Shown: piece by piece, positions 7,586-15,518 of the stretch
Numbering within the stretch: the first letter of the stretch is position 1
Layout: each line of letters begins with the position of its first letter
The notes under the pieces: generated by a model
The model's database searches: none
What the model was told of the DNA's origin: nothing
Seen by the model: the letters and a program-made list of their open reading frames with translations, nothing else
Assembly: GCF_014650915.1 (NCBI RefSeq)
Contig: NZ_BMVW01000003.1
Span: 1-64,000 of the forward strand
Source: Streptomyces poonensis
GTDB taxonomy: Bacteria > Actinomycetota > Actinomycetes > Streptomycetales > Streptomycetaceae
DNA length: 64,000 nucleotides
Direction: 5' to 3'
Position numbers and translations under genes: made by a program

Positions 7586-9391
7586 TCACCGCACGGTCCG
7601 CCCGATGTGCTGGGCGGCCATGCGCACCGGTGCGTTCGCGGCTCCGTAGCCGCGGTAGCCCGCGTCCCGCTGGACGAGTTCGAAGAAGACCCGGCCGACG
7701 GTCTCCGTGTAGCAGTGGCGGAACTCGCCGCCCTGTTCGTCGCGGTCGTAGAGGATGCCGAGGTCGCGGTACGTCTCCAGCTCGCCGTCGCCGAACCCGT
7801 ACCGGGCGGCCAGGTCGTCGTGGTAGTTCGCGGGCACCGCCAGCAGCCGGCCGCCCGCCGCGCGGAAGGCGCGGGCCGCGGCGACCACGTCGTCCGTGGC
7901 GAGCGCGATGTGCTGGGCACGGGCGGTGTCGTCGGTGGGGGCGGGCCCGACACCGAGGGCGATGCGGACGCTGCCGTCGGCGTTGGTGACCGCGCGGCTG
8001 CGGTGCAGGCCGTACGGGTCGGCGACGTCGACGCTGTCCTGCGCGTGCAGCCCGAGCACACTGCGGTGGAAGAGGACCGCCTCGTCGAACTCGTGCCAGG
8101 GCTGGGTGAGGGCGAGGTGGTCGATGCGGGTGACGGTGTCGGCGGCACGGGGGGTGGTCCGTCCCGGCGGCAGGTCCTCGAAGTCGGCTCGCCAGTTGGG
8201 GAGTGCCTGGTGATCCGTCGCGACGAAGAAGAGTTCCGTGCCGTCCGGGGCCGCTACGGCGTCGAGCGGCGCGTCCTCGGGAGCGCGGCGGCGCGGCAGT
8301 ACGGGCGCGAGGAGGGCCTCGGCCCGGCGGGCGGCACCCGTGGGGTCGGGTGACTCCAGGCCGACGGCGGCGAGGCAGGTGCCTTCGCGCCGGGCCCCTG
8401 GGCCGGTGTTGACGAGGACGCGGGCCTCGCCCCGTTCCCACAGGTCCACGGGTTTGCTGCGGTGCCGTGCCGTACGGGCGAAGCCGAGGGCGCCGAGGAG
8501 GGCCGCCGGCGGTTCGGCGTCGGGGGTGACGAGCTCGACGAAGGCGACGCCCGTGGGGACGACGGGTGCGGGAGGCTCGGCCAGCCCGGCCGCCTCCTGG
8601 AGGACGAGCAGGGAGCGGTGGGCGTCGACGGCGGTGGGGCCCGCGTCGGCCTGCCGGAAGACGTCGTTGAAGACTTCGAGGGAGAGCGGCCCTTGATACC
8701 CGGCCGCGACGACGTGCCGGAGCAGGCCGGTGACGTCGAGGCCGCCCTGTCCGGGGAAGCAGCGGTAGTGGCGGCTCCACTGGAGCACGTCCATGGCCAT
8801 CAGCGGGGCGTCCGCGAGCTGGAGGAAGAAGATCTTCTCGCCGGGGATGTCCTCGATGCCCTTCGGGTCGCTGCCGCGGGCCAGGATGTGGAAGCTGTCC
8901 AGGCAGGTGCCGAGCGCGGGGTGGCCGGCCGCCTCGACGATGCGCCAGGCGTGGTCGTACGTGTTGACGTGCCGTCCCCAGGCGAGCGCCTCGTAGGCGA
9001 CGCGGATGCCGAACTCCTGGGCCAGGTCGGCGAGCCTGCGGAGCTGGCCGGTGGCGAGGGCGTCGTCGTCCACGGCGAGCGGGGACACGCTGGAGCAGAC
9101 GAGGACGGTGTCGGTGCCGAGGCGGCGCATCAGCTCGAACTTGTGGCGGGCGCGCCGCAGATTGCCCGCGAACACCTCCTCGGGCACGGCCTCGATGTCG
9201 CGCATCGGCTGGTAGAGGTCGATGGTGAGGCCGAGGTCCGCGCAGCGGGTGCGGATCTCCTCGGGGGTGAGCGGGCTGGCGAGCAGGTCGTTCTCGAAGA
9301 TCTCCACGCCGTCGAAGCCCGCGCGGGCGGCTGCCGTGAGCTTCTCGGTCAGGGATCCACCGAGCGAGACGGTGGCGATGGACGTACGCAC
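7586..9391 (-). CDS. quiC: 3-dehydroshikimate dehydratase, sugar-isomerase/HPPD-like fusion
   Basis: 601 residues. Residues 1-270 are an AP-endonuclease-type TIM barrel of the sugar phosphate isomerase family (GFDGVEIFENDLL, RVAYEALAWG, LCLDSFHI-type and PLSLEVFND metal-ligand strands). Residues 280-601 are a vicinal-oxygen-chelate region like 4-hydroxyphenylpyruvate dioxygenase (ITRIDHLAL, GRVFFELVQR). This fusion is the known bacterial 3-dehydroshikimate dehydratase, which makes protocatechuate for the beta-ketoadipate pathway. The GTG at 9391 is preceded by AGGAG. It lies 71 bp downstream of the shikimate dehydrogenase gene and probably shares its promoter. The stop is 24 bp from the convergent solenoid gene. 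Confidence 0.85.
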   Translation of the reverse strand: MRTSIATVSLGGSLTEKLTAAARAGFDGVEIFENDLLASPLTPEEIRTRCADLGLTIDLYQPMRDIEAVPEEVFAGNLRRARHKFELMRRLGTDTVLVCSSVSPLAVDDDALATGQLRRLADLAQEFGIRVAYEALAWGRHVNTYDHAWRIVEAAGHPALGTCLDSFHILARGSDPKGIEDIPGEKIFFLQLADAPLMAMDVLQWSRHYRCFPGQGGLDVTGLLRHVVAAGYQGPLSLEVFNDVFRQADAGPTAVDAHRSLLVLQEAAGLAEPPAPVVPTGVAFVELVTPDAEPPAALLGALGFARTARHRSKPVDLWERGEARVLVNTGPGARREGTCLAAVGLESPDPTGAARRAEALLAPVLPRRRAPEDAPLDAVAAPDGTELFFVATDHQALPNWRADFEDLPPGRTTPRAADTVTRIDHLALTQPWHEFDEAVLFHRSVLGLHAQDSVDVADPYGLHRSRAVTNADGSVRIALGVGPAPTDDTARAQHIALATDDVVAAARAFRAAGGRLLAVPANYHDDLAARYGFGDGELETYRDLGILYDRDEQGGEFRHCYTETVGRVFFELVQRDAGYRGYGAANAPVRMAAQHIGRTVR

Positions 9392-9396
9392 GACGG

Positions 9397-9443
9397 TTCT
9401 CCTGGTCTCCTGGTTTCCGGGTTTCCGGGTCTCCGGGTCTCCT
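9397..9443. repeat. Short tandem repeat in the aroE-quiC gap
   Basis: Imperfect 8-9-bp units (TTTCCGGG, TCTCCGGG, TCTCCTGG) follow one another just upstream of the dehydratase start. On the coding strand they read as GGAGACC/GGAAACC, that is, several Shine-Dalgarno-like sites in a row. Unit number could change between strains and alter the effective ribosome site. Confidence 0.55.
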
Positions 9444-9462
9444 GTTCCGTTCGCGGTGCCCT

Positions 9463-10347
9463 TCAGCGGCGGGCGGGCGCGCCCGCCAGTTCGGCGAAGT
9501 GGGCGAGCATCCGCGCGCTGTCGGGTTCCCGGCCGGTGAACAGCCGGAACGCGTCCACGGCCTGGAAGACCGCCATGCCGCCGCCGTCGAGGGTGGCGCA
9601 GCCCAGGGCGCGCGCGGTGCGGAGCAGCTCGGTCTCCAGCGGCCGGTAGACGACTTCGGCGACCCACAGGTCCGGCCGCAGCAGCCCGGCCGGGAACGGC
9701 AGGCCGGGGTGGGCCGCCATGCCGGTCGGGGTGGCGTGCACGATGCCGTCGGCGCCGGTCAGCAGCCGGGGCAGCGCGTCGAGGGCGGCGTCGGCCGCGC
9801 GCCCGGCGCCGAAGTGCTGGTTGAGGGCGGCCGCGAGGTCGGCGGCCCGGTCGGGCAGGGCGTCGACGACGGTGACGTGCCCGGCGCCGAGGGTGAGCGT
9901 GGCGTGGGCGACGGCCGCGCCCGCTCCCCCTGCGCCCAGCTGCACCACGCGCTCCATGGGCGCGTCGGGCAGGCCGCGCGCGAAGGACGCCGCGAAGCCG
10001 GTGACGTCCGTGTTGTGGCCGATGGCCCGCCCGTCCTCGAAGACGACGGTGTTGACCGCGCCGAGCGCCTCGGCCTGCGGGGCGAGCCCGTCGAGGTGCT
10101 CGATCACGAGCTGCTTGCAGGGATGCGTGATGTTCAGTCCGTCGAAACCCAGGTCCCGGGCGGCGCGCAGCAGATCACCGACCGCCTCCGGGCCGACGCC
10201 CAGGGCGTCGATGTCGATCAGCCGGTACAGACACCGCAGGCCCTGCCGGCCGGCCTCCGCCTCGTGCAGCGCGGGGCTGAGCGAGGGGCCGATGCCGGAT
10301 CCGATGAGACCGACGAGATACGAGTCCTGGGACGGGGACACGGGCAC
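9463..10347 (-). CDS. aroE: Shikimate/quinate dehydrogenase
   Basis: 294 residues. SLSPALHEA near the N-terminus is the shikimate-binding SxS region, NITHPCK carries the catalytic lysine, and GHNTDVTGF carries the conserved Asn-Thr-Asp; QLGAGGAGAAVAHA is the nucleotide-binding loop. It interconverts shikimate (or quinate) and the dehydro form. The pairing with a dehydroshikimate dehydratase, a shikimate-type importer and a TetR regulator says catabolism rather than aromatic amino acid synthesis. The GTG at 10347 has AGGAGG six bases upstream, which decides the start. HPCK instead of the more usual HPxK variants is unremarkable. Confidence 0.88.
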   Translation of the reverse strand: MPVSPSQDSYLVGLIGSGIGPSLSPALHEAEAGRQGLRCLYRLIDIDALGVGPEAVGDLLRAARDLGFDGLNITHPCKQLVIEHLDGLAPQAEALGAVNTVVFEDGRAIGHNTDVTGFAASFARGLPDAPMERVVQLGAGGAGAAVAHATLTLGAGHVTVVDALPDRAADLAAALNQHFGAGRAADAALDALPRLLTGADGIVHATPTGMAAHPGLPFPAGLLRPDLWVAEVVYRPLETELLRTARALGCATLDGGGMAVFQAVDAFRLFTGREPDSARMLAHFAELAGAPARR

Positions 10348-10378
10348 GGCACGCCTCCTGCGAACGACCGACGAACGG

Positions 10379-10397
10379 CTGACCTACAACTGACCTA
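10379..10397. promoter_or_regulatory. Direct repeat CTGACCTA upstream of quinate genes
   Basis: Two perfect copies of CTGACCTA (10379-10386 and 10390-10397) are separated by CAA, an 11-bp period close to one helical turn. They lie between the divergent shikimate dehydrogenase and TetR genes, 32 bp from the dehydrogenase start. Helically phased direct repeats of this kind are often activator or regulator sites; no regulator is known from sequence alone. Confidence 0.4.
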
Positions 10398-10407
10398 TGA
10401 TTAATGT

Positions 10408-10421
10408 ACGAACTGGTTCGT
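10408..10421. promoter_or_regulatory. Candidate TetR operator ACGAAC-TG-GTTCGT
   Basis: A perfect 6-bp inverted repeat around TG, in the divergent region between shikimate dehydrogenase and the TetR gene. Size, symmetry and position fit a TetR-family operator through which the regulator at 10508 would control itself and the quinate genes. Confidence 0.55.
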
Positions 10422-10507
10422 TAGTGATACCAGCCCCTCCGCCCGCTGGGAAGCCCCGCAGGCCCCTGCTTCTACAATCGCGGGCAACGCACGTCAGGAG
10501 GATGGCG

Positions 10508-11173
10508 ATGACCACTGTCGAAGAGCCGGCCCGTTCCGGCGGGCGTCAGCGGGACGCGGCCCGCACCAGGGCCGAGATCCTCGACGTGGCGACCAAGGAG
10601 TTCGCCCGCGCCGGGTACGCCGGGGCGCGCGTCGACGAGATCGCGGCCCGCACCCGCACCACGAAGCGGATGATCTACTACTACTTCGGCGGCAAGGAAC
10701 AGCTGTTCACGGCCGTCCTGGAGCGCGCCTACTCCGTGATCCGGCAGGCCGAGCAGGAGCTGGACGTCGAGCACCTCGACCCGGTCGCGGCCATCCGCCG
10801 GCTCGCCGAGCTGACCTTCGACCACCACGAGGCGCACCCGGACTTCATCCGCCTGGTGAGCGTCGAGAACATGCACGAGGCGGAGCACATCGCGGCCTCC
10901 GAGGAGCTGGCGGAGATCGGCTCGCCCGCCCTGGAGGTGATCCGCCGCATCCTGGCGGCGGGCCGGGAGTCGGGGTTGTTCACGGCCGACGTGGACGCCG
11001 TGGACCTGCACGCGATGATCAGCTCGTTCTGCTTCTTCCGGGTGTCCAACCGGCACACGTTCGGCGCCCTGTTCGGACGTGACCTGGTCGCCGCCGACCA
11101 GCGGGAGCACTACCGCACCATGCTCGGCGACATGGTGATCGCCTATCTGACGGCGGACCGTACGCGGGACTGA
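10508..11173 (+). CDS. TetR-family regulator of the quinate/shikimate genes
   Basis: 221 residues. The N-terminal HTH reads ILDVATKEFARAGYAGARVDEIAARTRTTKRMIYYYFGGKEQLF in outline (residues 20-62), classic TetR. The C-terminal half is a helical ligand domain (LAELTFDHHEAHPDF, FFRVSNRHTFGALF), close to TetR_C regulators of aromatic catabolism. ATG 10508 is favoured over ATG 10502 because AGGAGG ends at 10501. Divergent from aroE-quiC and 212 bp upstream of the transporter, so it probably senses shikimate, quinate or protocatechuate and represses both units. Confidence 0.85.
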   Translation: MTTVEEPARSGGRQRDAARTRAEILDVATKEFARAGYAGARVDEIAARTRTTKRMIYYYFGGKEQLFTAVLERAYSVIRQAEQELDVEHLDPVAAIRRLAELTFDHHEAHPDFIRLVSVENMHEAEHIAASEELAEIGSPALEVIRRILAAGRESGLFTADVDAVDLHAMISSFCFFRVSNRHTFGALFGRDLVAADQREHYRTMLGDMVIAYLTADRTRD

Positions 11174-11202
11174 GCAGGACCGAGCAGGACCGACACGACC
11201 CC

Positions 11203-11231
11203 TTGACAGGCGGGAAACGCGGGCGCAACAT
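11203..11231 (+). promoter_or_regulatory. Promoter of the MHS transporter
   Basis: TTGACA (11203-11208), a 17-base spacer, then CAACAT (11226-11231). The -35 is consensus and the -10 matches at three positions only. The transporter start lies about 150 bp downstream. Confidence 0.45.
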
Positions 11232-11261
11232 CACTGGCCATCCGCTACTAACTATCCAGTG

Positions 11262-11273
11262 GGTTAATTAACC
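11262..11273. promoter_or_regulatory. 12-bp palindrome GGTTAATTAACC, candidate operator
   Basis: A perfect, AT-rich-centred palindrome in otherwise GC-rich DNA, about 30 bp downstream of the -10 of the transporter promoter, where a repressor would block transcription. It differs from the ACGAAC motif at 10408, so it may be bound by a different regulator. Confidence 0.4.
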
Positions 11274-11384
11274 GGGTCGCACCCGTGCACCCGGTCCGGC
11301 CGCCCCGTCACCCCCAGGGATCCGGCTCTCTTCCCTCAGCTCACTCCACTCCGCCTGCGGTGGAGTCCCCCGAAGGAGCACGCC

Positions 11385-12758
11385 GTGTCTGTCCCCGCCG
11401 CATCCGCCGACGCGTCTCCCGGCCAGCCCGGCCAGCCCGGCCAGCACAAGAAAGCCGCACTGGCCGCCTGGGTCGGCAGCGCCCTGGAGTACTACGACTT
11501 CTTCATCTACGGCAGCGCCGCCGCGCTGATCTTCCCCGAGATCTTCTTCGACGAGTCCGATCCGGCGACGGCGACCCTGCTGTCGCTCGCCTCGTTCGGT
11601 GTCGCGTACGCGGCCCGGCCCATCGGCGCGCTGTTCCTCGGGCACATCGGGGACCGCCTCGGCCGCAAGAAGATCATGGTCTTCACGCTGCTCCTGATGG
11701 GCGTGTCGACGTTCCTCATCGGCTGTCTGCCCACGCGCGACCAGATCGGCACGCTCGCCCCCGTCCTCCTCGTGCTCTGCCGGGTGCTGCAGGGCATCTC
11801 GGCGGCGGGCGAGCAGGCGAGCGCCAACTCCATGACGCTGGAACACGCGCCGGAGCACCGCCGGGGCTACTACACGAGCTTCACCCTGAACGGCACGCAG
11901 GCCGGGCAGCTGCTGGCCACCCTCGTCTTCATCCCCATCGCCGCGCTGCCCGAGGAACACCTGATGTCGTGGGGCTGGCGGGTGCCGTTCTGGCTGAGCG
12001 TCGCCGTCGCCGTCGCCGGCTACGTCGTCCGCCGCACCCTGGACGAGACGCCGGCCTTCACCCAGCAGGCCGCCACCGGCGAGGGCGTCGCCAAGATGCC
12101 GCTGGCCGTACTGGCGCGCGAGCACTGGGCGGACGTGCTGCGGGTGATCGCGGGCGCGCTGGTCGCCTCGGTCTCCACGATCTTCACGGTGTGGGCGCTG
12201 GCGTACGCGACGAGCGACTCGGTCGGCATGTCCCGCTCGTCGATGCTGTGGGTGGGCGCGCTCGCCAACCTCGTGGCGCTGGCCGCCATCCCCCTGTGGG
12301 CCGTCCTGTCCGACCGGATCGGCCGCCGCCCGGTCTTCCTGATCGGCTCGGCCGGCAGCGCGGTGCTGATGTCCGGCTACCTCTGGGCGATCTCCTCGGG
12401 TTCGTACCCGCTGGTCCTGCTCCTCGGCATCCTCGCCTTCGGTGTCGTCTACTCCGCCGCGAACGGCATCTGGCCCTCCTTCTACGGCGAGATGTTCTCC
12501 ACCAAGGTCCGGCTGTCGGGCATGGCCGTGGGCACGCAGATCGGCTTCGCCGTCTCCGGGTTCGCCGTCACCTTCGCCGCGCAGTTCGCCGGCCCGGACG
12601 GCGACGACTGGTTCGCCGTCGCCCTGTTCACGGCCGCGCTGTGCGTGCCGCCGGTGCTCGCGGCGCTCACCGCCCGGGAGACGCACAAGGTGCCGACGGC
12701 GCTGCTCGGCGAGCGGGCACCGCGTGAGACCGCGCGGCGGGAGAGCGTCGCGGCCTGA
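11385..12758 (+). CDS. Shikimate-type metabolite:proton symporter (MHS family)
   Basis: 457 residues with twelve predicted membrane helices. Family marks include WVGSALEYYDFFIYG at the start of helix 1 (typical of MHS transporters), GHIGDRLGRKKIMVFTLLLMG in the loop between helices 2 and 3, a GEQASANS segment, and DRIGRRPVFLIGS in the second half. MHS proteins import dicarboxylates, shikimate, proline betaine and similar acids with protons. Next to shikimate dehydrogenase and dehydroshikimate dehydratase, shikimate or quinate is the likely substrate. The GTG at 11385 has GAAGGAG upstream. A terminator hairpin follows. Confidence 0.85.
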   Translation: MSVPAASADASPGQPGQPGQHKKAALAAWVGSALEYYDFFIYGSAAALIFPEIFFDESDPATATLLSLASFGVAYAARPIGALFLGHIGDRLGRKKIMVFTLLLMGVSTFLIGCLPTRDQIGTLAPVLLVLCRVLQGISAAGEQASANSMTLEHAPEHRRGYYTSFTLNGTQAGQLLATLVFIPIAALPEEHLMSWGWRVPFWLSVAVAVAGYVVRRTLDETPAFTQQAATGEGVAKMPLAVLAREHWADVLRVIAGALVASVSTIFTVWALAYATSDSVGMSRSSMLWVGALANLVALAAIPLWAVLSDRIGRRPVFLIGSAGSAVLMSGYLWAISSGSYPLVLLLGILAFGVVYSAANGIWPSFYGEMFSTKVRLSGMAVGTQIGFAVSGFAVTFAAQFAGPDGDDWFAVALFTAALCVPPVLAALTARETHKVPTALLGERAPRETARRESVAA

Positions 12759-12801
12759 TCCGGCCCGCCGCCGACTCCCCCTGCCACCGGCTCCCCCTGC
12801 C

Positions 12802-12841
12802 ACCGGCTCCCCGGGCGACCACGGCCGCCCGGGGAGCCGGT
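12802..12841. terminator. Bidirectional terminator
   Basis: Perfect 16-bp stem (12802-12817 with 12826-12841, arm ACCGGCTCCCCGGGCG) with an 8-base loop, between the convergent transporter and PPOX genes. The left arm is preceded by another copy of CCACCGGCTCCCC. Confidence 0.8.
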
Positions 12842-12849
12842 GTGCGAGC

Positions 12850-13284
12850 TCAGTCCCTGGGAACCCCGTACGCACGCTCCACCCTGATCCGCAGCACGAG
12901 CCGCCGGTCGCGCACCATGGCCGCGCGGAAGTCGTCCCAGTCGGGGTGCTCCCCCTGGACGTCGCGGTAGAGCCGGACCAGTTCCTCGACCGTGTCGTCG
13001 TGCGGGTCGGCGGCCACCGGCGTCAGGTCGGCCGTGCCCTCGACGACGGTGTAGGCCCAGCGGTCGGCGCTGGTCACGTGGTACGACACGCGCGGATCCC
13101 GGCGCATGTTGCGGGTCTTGGCACGCGCGTCCGTGACGGAGACGCGCACGACGCGCTCGCCGGGGTAGTACGCGTGGTTGACGTTGGAGAGCTGGGGCCG
13201 GCCGTCGGCCTTGAGCGTCACCAGCACTCCGCCGTCGTACTCGGAGAGCAGGGCGAGCAGTGCGTGCTGCGTGTCCTGGGTCAT
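12850..13284 (-). CDS. PPOX-class F420/flavin-dependent oxidoreductase
   Basis: 144 residues, the usual size of the split-barrel pyridoxamine-phosphate-oxidase-like family. Motifs: YDGGVLVTLKADGRPQLSNV (first barrel strands), RVSVTDARAKTRNMRRDPRVSYHV (cofactor phosphate region) and WAYTVVEGTADL. Members reduce or oxidise small molecules with FMN or coenzyme F420; the substrate cannot be told. The ATG at 13284 gives the family's normal N-terminus. It is divergent from the TetR gene at 13388, with the 35-bp operator between them, so it is probably under that repressor's control. Confidence 0.8.
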   Translation of the reverse strand: MTQDTQHALLALLSEYDGGVLVTLKADGRPQLSNVNHAYYPGERVVRVSVTDARAKTRNMRRDPRVSYHVTSADRWAYTVVEGTADLTPVAADPHDDTVEELVRLYRDVQGEHPDWDDFRAAMVRDRRLVLRIRVERAYGVPRD

Positions 13285-13341
13285 GCCGTGCCCAACGACC
13301 CCGGCCCGGCTGCGCATTCCACACACCGTCCCACCTCCGCC

Positions 13342-13376
13342 ACCAGGGTGAGTAGACACTGTCTACTCACCCTGGT
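13342..13376. promoter_or_regulatory. 35-bp perfect palindromic operator
   Basis: Two 17-base arms (ACCAGGGTGAGTAGACA and its reverse complement) flank a single C at 13359 without a mismatch. A further half-site GGTAGAC lies at 13374-13380. The site stands 11 bp before the TetR start and 57 bp from the divergent PPOX start. The core GTAGACA-C-TGTCTAC is typical of TetR operators acting on multidrug exporter genes. Confidence 0.8.
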
Positions 13377-13387
13377 AGACAACGCCC

Positions 13388-13963
13388 ATGAGCGAACACG
13401 ACGGCGGGCTGCGGGCCCGTCTCATCGACGTCGGTGTCGATCTGGTGACCGCCGAGGGCGTACAGGCGCTCTCCCTGCGCGAGATCGCCCGACGCGCGGG
13501 CGTCTCGCACGGGGCTCCGCGCCGCCACTTCCCGACCCATCTGGAACTGCTGTCCGCCATCGCACGCCGGGGTTTCGAGGACCTCGCCGCCCTGGGCGCC
13601 GCGGCCCTAGGGGACGACACGGCGAGCCCGCGCGACCGGCTGGCGACGCTGGCGCGCGTGTACCTGGACTTCGCGCTCACGCACCGCGGCATGCACGAGC
13701 TGATGTTCCGTCACGATCTGCTGCGCAGCGACAGCCTGGGCCTGCGGGAGACGAGCCTTCCGGTCTTCGCGCTGCTGACGGACCTGGTCGGCCGGGTCCG
13801 CCCCGACGCCGACGCCCGCCTCCTCGCCGGCTCGCTCCTCGCCCAGCTCCACGGCATCGCCCAGCTGTGGACCTGGGGCAGCCTCCAGCTCACGACGGGC
13901 GCCGACGACGTCGAACCCCTGCTGCGCACCGCGCTGGACGCGCACCTCGGGACGGAACGGTGA
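13388..13963 (+). CDS. TetR-family repressor
   Basis: 191 residues. HTH at about 12-50: VDLVTAEGVQALSLREIARRAGVSHGAPRRHF in outline. The remainder is a helical ligand domain with FDLTHRGMHELMF-like sequence. There is no Shine-Dalgarno in front of the ATG at 13388, which lies only 11 bp from the big palindrome, so the message may be leaderless or nearly so. The stop overlaps the exporter's GTG, so repressor and exporter are co-expressed: the usual arrangement for a drug-sensing pair. Confidence 0.85.
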   Translation: MSEHDGGLRARLIDVGVDLVTAEGVQALSLREIARRAGVSHGAPRRHFPTHLELLSAIARRGFEDLAALGAAALGDDTASPRDRLATLARVYLDFALTHRGMHELMFRHDLLRSDSLGLRETSLPVFALLTDLVGRVRPDADARLLAGSLLAQLHGIAQLWTWGSLQLTTGADDVEPLLRTALDAHLGTER

Positions 13964-15468
13964 CGGGCGGGACCGTACGGAATCCGGCATCGGCACCGGC
14001 ACCGGCACCGGCCGCGACGTCGGCGGCCCACCGCCGCCTCACCCTCACGAGCAGCGTGCTCGGCGCCGTCCTCGTCGCCCTGGACGGAACCGTGCTCACC
14101 ATCGCGCAGCCGGCGCTCCGGCACGATCTGCACGCCTCCTTCGCCCAGGTGCAGTGGACCGGCACCGGCTACCTCATCGCGGTGGCGAGTCTGCTGGTCT
14201 TCGCCGGGCGGCTGGGCGACCGGTACGGCCACCAGCGGATGTTCGCGCTCGGCATGCTGGGCTTCGGGGCGGCCTCGGCGGGACTCTGGGCGGCCCCCGG
14301 CGTGGGCTGGGTGATCGGACTGCGGGTCGTGCAAGGGGTGTTCGGCGCGCTGTTGCAGCCGGCGACCCTCGGCATGCTGCGCGCCGCGTTCCCACCGGAC
14401 CGGCTCGGCATGCCGGTGGCGTTGCGCACGAGCGCGATCGGGCTCGCGGTCGCGGCCGGACCCCTGGTGGGCGGTGTGCTTGTGATCCACTTCGGCTGGC
14501 GGTCTGTGTTCCTCCTCAATGTCGTACCGGCACTCGTGCTCGGCGTACTCGCCCTGCTGGTCCGTGCCCCGGCCCCGGATGTTCCGGACCCGGATGTCCC
14601 GGACCCGGATGTGCCGCATCCGTATGTCCCGGCCGGGCAGCGGACTTCCGCCGTCGCCCGCCTCGATCTTCCCGGTGCCCTGCTGCTCGCGACAGCCCTG
14701 ATCTGTCTGGTGCACACGCTCGTCGGCGTCCCCGAGCGGGGCTGGACCCTCGACGGGATGGCCGGACTGCTCGCGGCAGCGGCCGCGGCGGGCGCGTTCG
14801 TACGCCATGAGCGGCGCACCGCCGATCCGCTGCTGCCGCCGGACGTGTTCGGCCCGGTGGCCGTGCGCGCGGCGCTCGGACTGCTGGTGACCGCGTCGGC
14901 GGCGATGCTCGGCACGATGTTCGTCGGCAGCCATGTGCTGCAGGACGTCCTCGGCCTGGATCCGCTGCGGACCAGCCTGACCGCGCTGCCGGGGGCCGTG
15001 GCCATGGTGCTGGGCGCGCCCGCCTCCGCCGTGCTGATGCGCCGACGGGGCGCCCGGGAGACCACGTTCCTCGGTACGGGGCTGCTCACGCTGGGCGTGC
15101 TGGTGCTGTCCCGGGTGGACGGGGGCACGGCGACCGCCGTGATCAGCGGCGGTTTCCTGCTCCTCGGCGCGGGGTTCGGCGCGGTGATGGTCACGGCTAC
15201 CGCCGTCCTCGTACGGCAGGCCCCGGTTGCGTCGGCCGGGGTGACGGGCGGGCTGCAGCAGACCGCGCTGAACGTCGGGCCGGCGCTGGGCACCGCGGCG
15301 GCCACGACCGTGCTGACCCTGTCGGACGGCACCGGGACGGCCCCCGCGCTGACCGTACTGGCGTGCGCCGCGGCACTGGGCGGCCTCTTCTGCGTCCGGC
15401 TGCCGGGGGCGGACGGCCGCTCGCCGGGGACTGGGGCGCGTTGCGCGGGGGACATCGAGGGGGAGTGA
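13960..15468 (+). CDS. DHA2-type MFS exporter, 14 membrane helices
   Basis: 502 residues. Motif A is seen as GRLGDRYGHQRMFALGM, motif C region as GPLVGGVLV, and LVALDGTVLTIAQPAL is the standard start of EmrB/QacA proteins; about fourteen hydrophobic segments follow. The GTG at 13960 overlaps the repressor stop (GTGA). Between helices 6 and 7 lies a low-complexity insert of repeated PDVPDP units coded by a 15-bp tandem repeat. Likely a proton-driven exporter of a toxic compound, controlled by the adjoining TetR protein. Confidence 0.85.
   Translation: MTGGTVRNPASAPAPAPAATSAAHRRLTLTSSVLGAVLVALDGTVLTIAQPALRHDLHASFAQVQWTGTGYLIAVASLLVFAGRLGDRYGHQRMFALGMLGFGAASAGLWAAPGVGWVIGLRVVQGVFGALLQPATLGMLRAAFPPDRLGMPVALRTSAIGLAVAAGPLVGGVLVIHFGWRSVFLLNVVPALVLGVLALLVRAPAPDVPDPDVPDPDVPHPYVPAGQRTSAVARLDLPGALLLATALICLVHTLVGVPERGWTLDGMAGLLAAAAAAGAFVRHERRTADPLLPPDVFGPVAVRAALGLLVTASAAMLGTMFVGSHVLQDVLGLDPLRTSLTALPGAVAMVLGAPASAVLMRRRGARETTFLGTGLLTLGVLVLSRVDGGTATAVISGGFLLLGAGFGAVMVTATAVLVRQAPVASAGVTGGLQQTALNVGPALGTAAATTVLTLSDGTGTAPALTVLACAAALGGLFCVRLPGADGRSPGTGARCAGDIEGE
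14574..14630 (+). repeat. In-frame minisatellite in the exporter (PDVPDP units)
   Basis: Three to four imperfect 15-bp copies of CCGGATGTCCCGGAC code for repeated Pro-Asp-Val-Pro-Asp in the central cytoplasmic loop. Units are whole codons, so copy-number change would keep the frame. Confidence 0.7.
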
Positions 15469-15518
15469 CGTTCGTGAGCCGAGATCCGACACCTCACGGG
15501 AACGGGAGAACCGGAACC

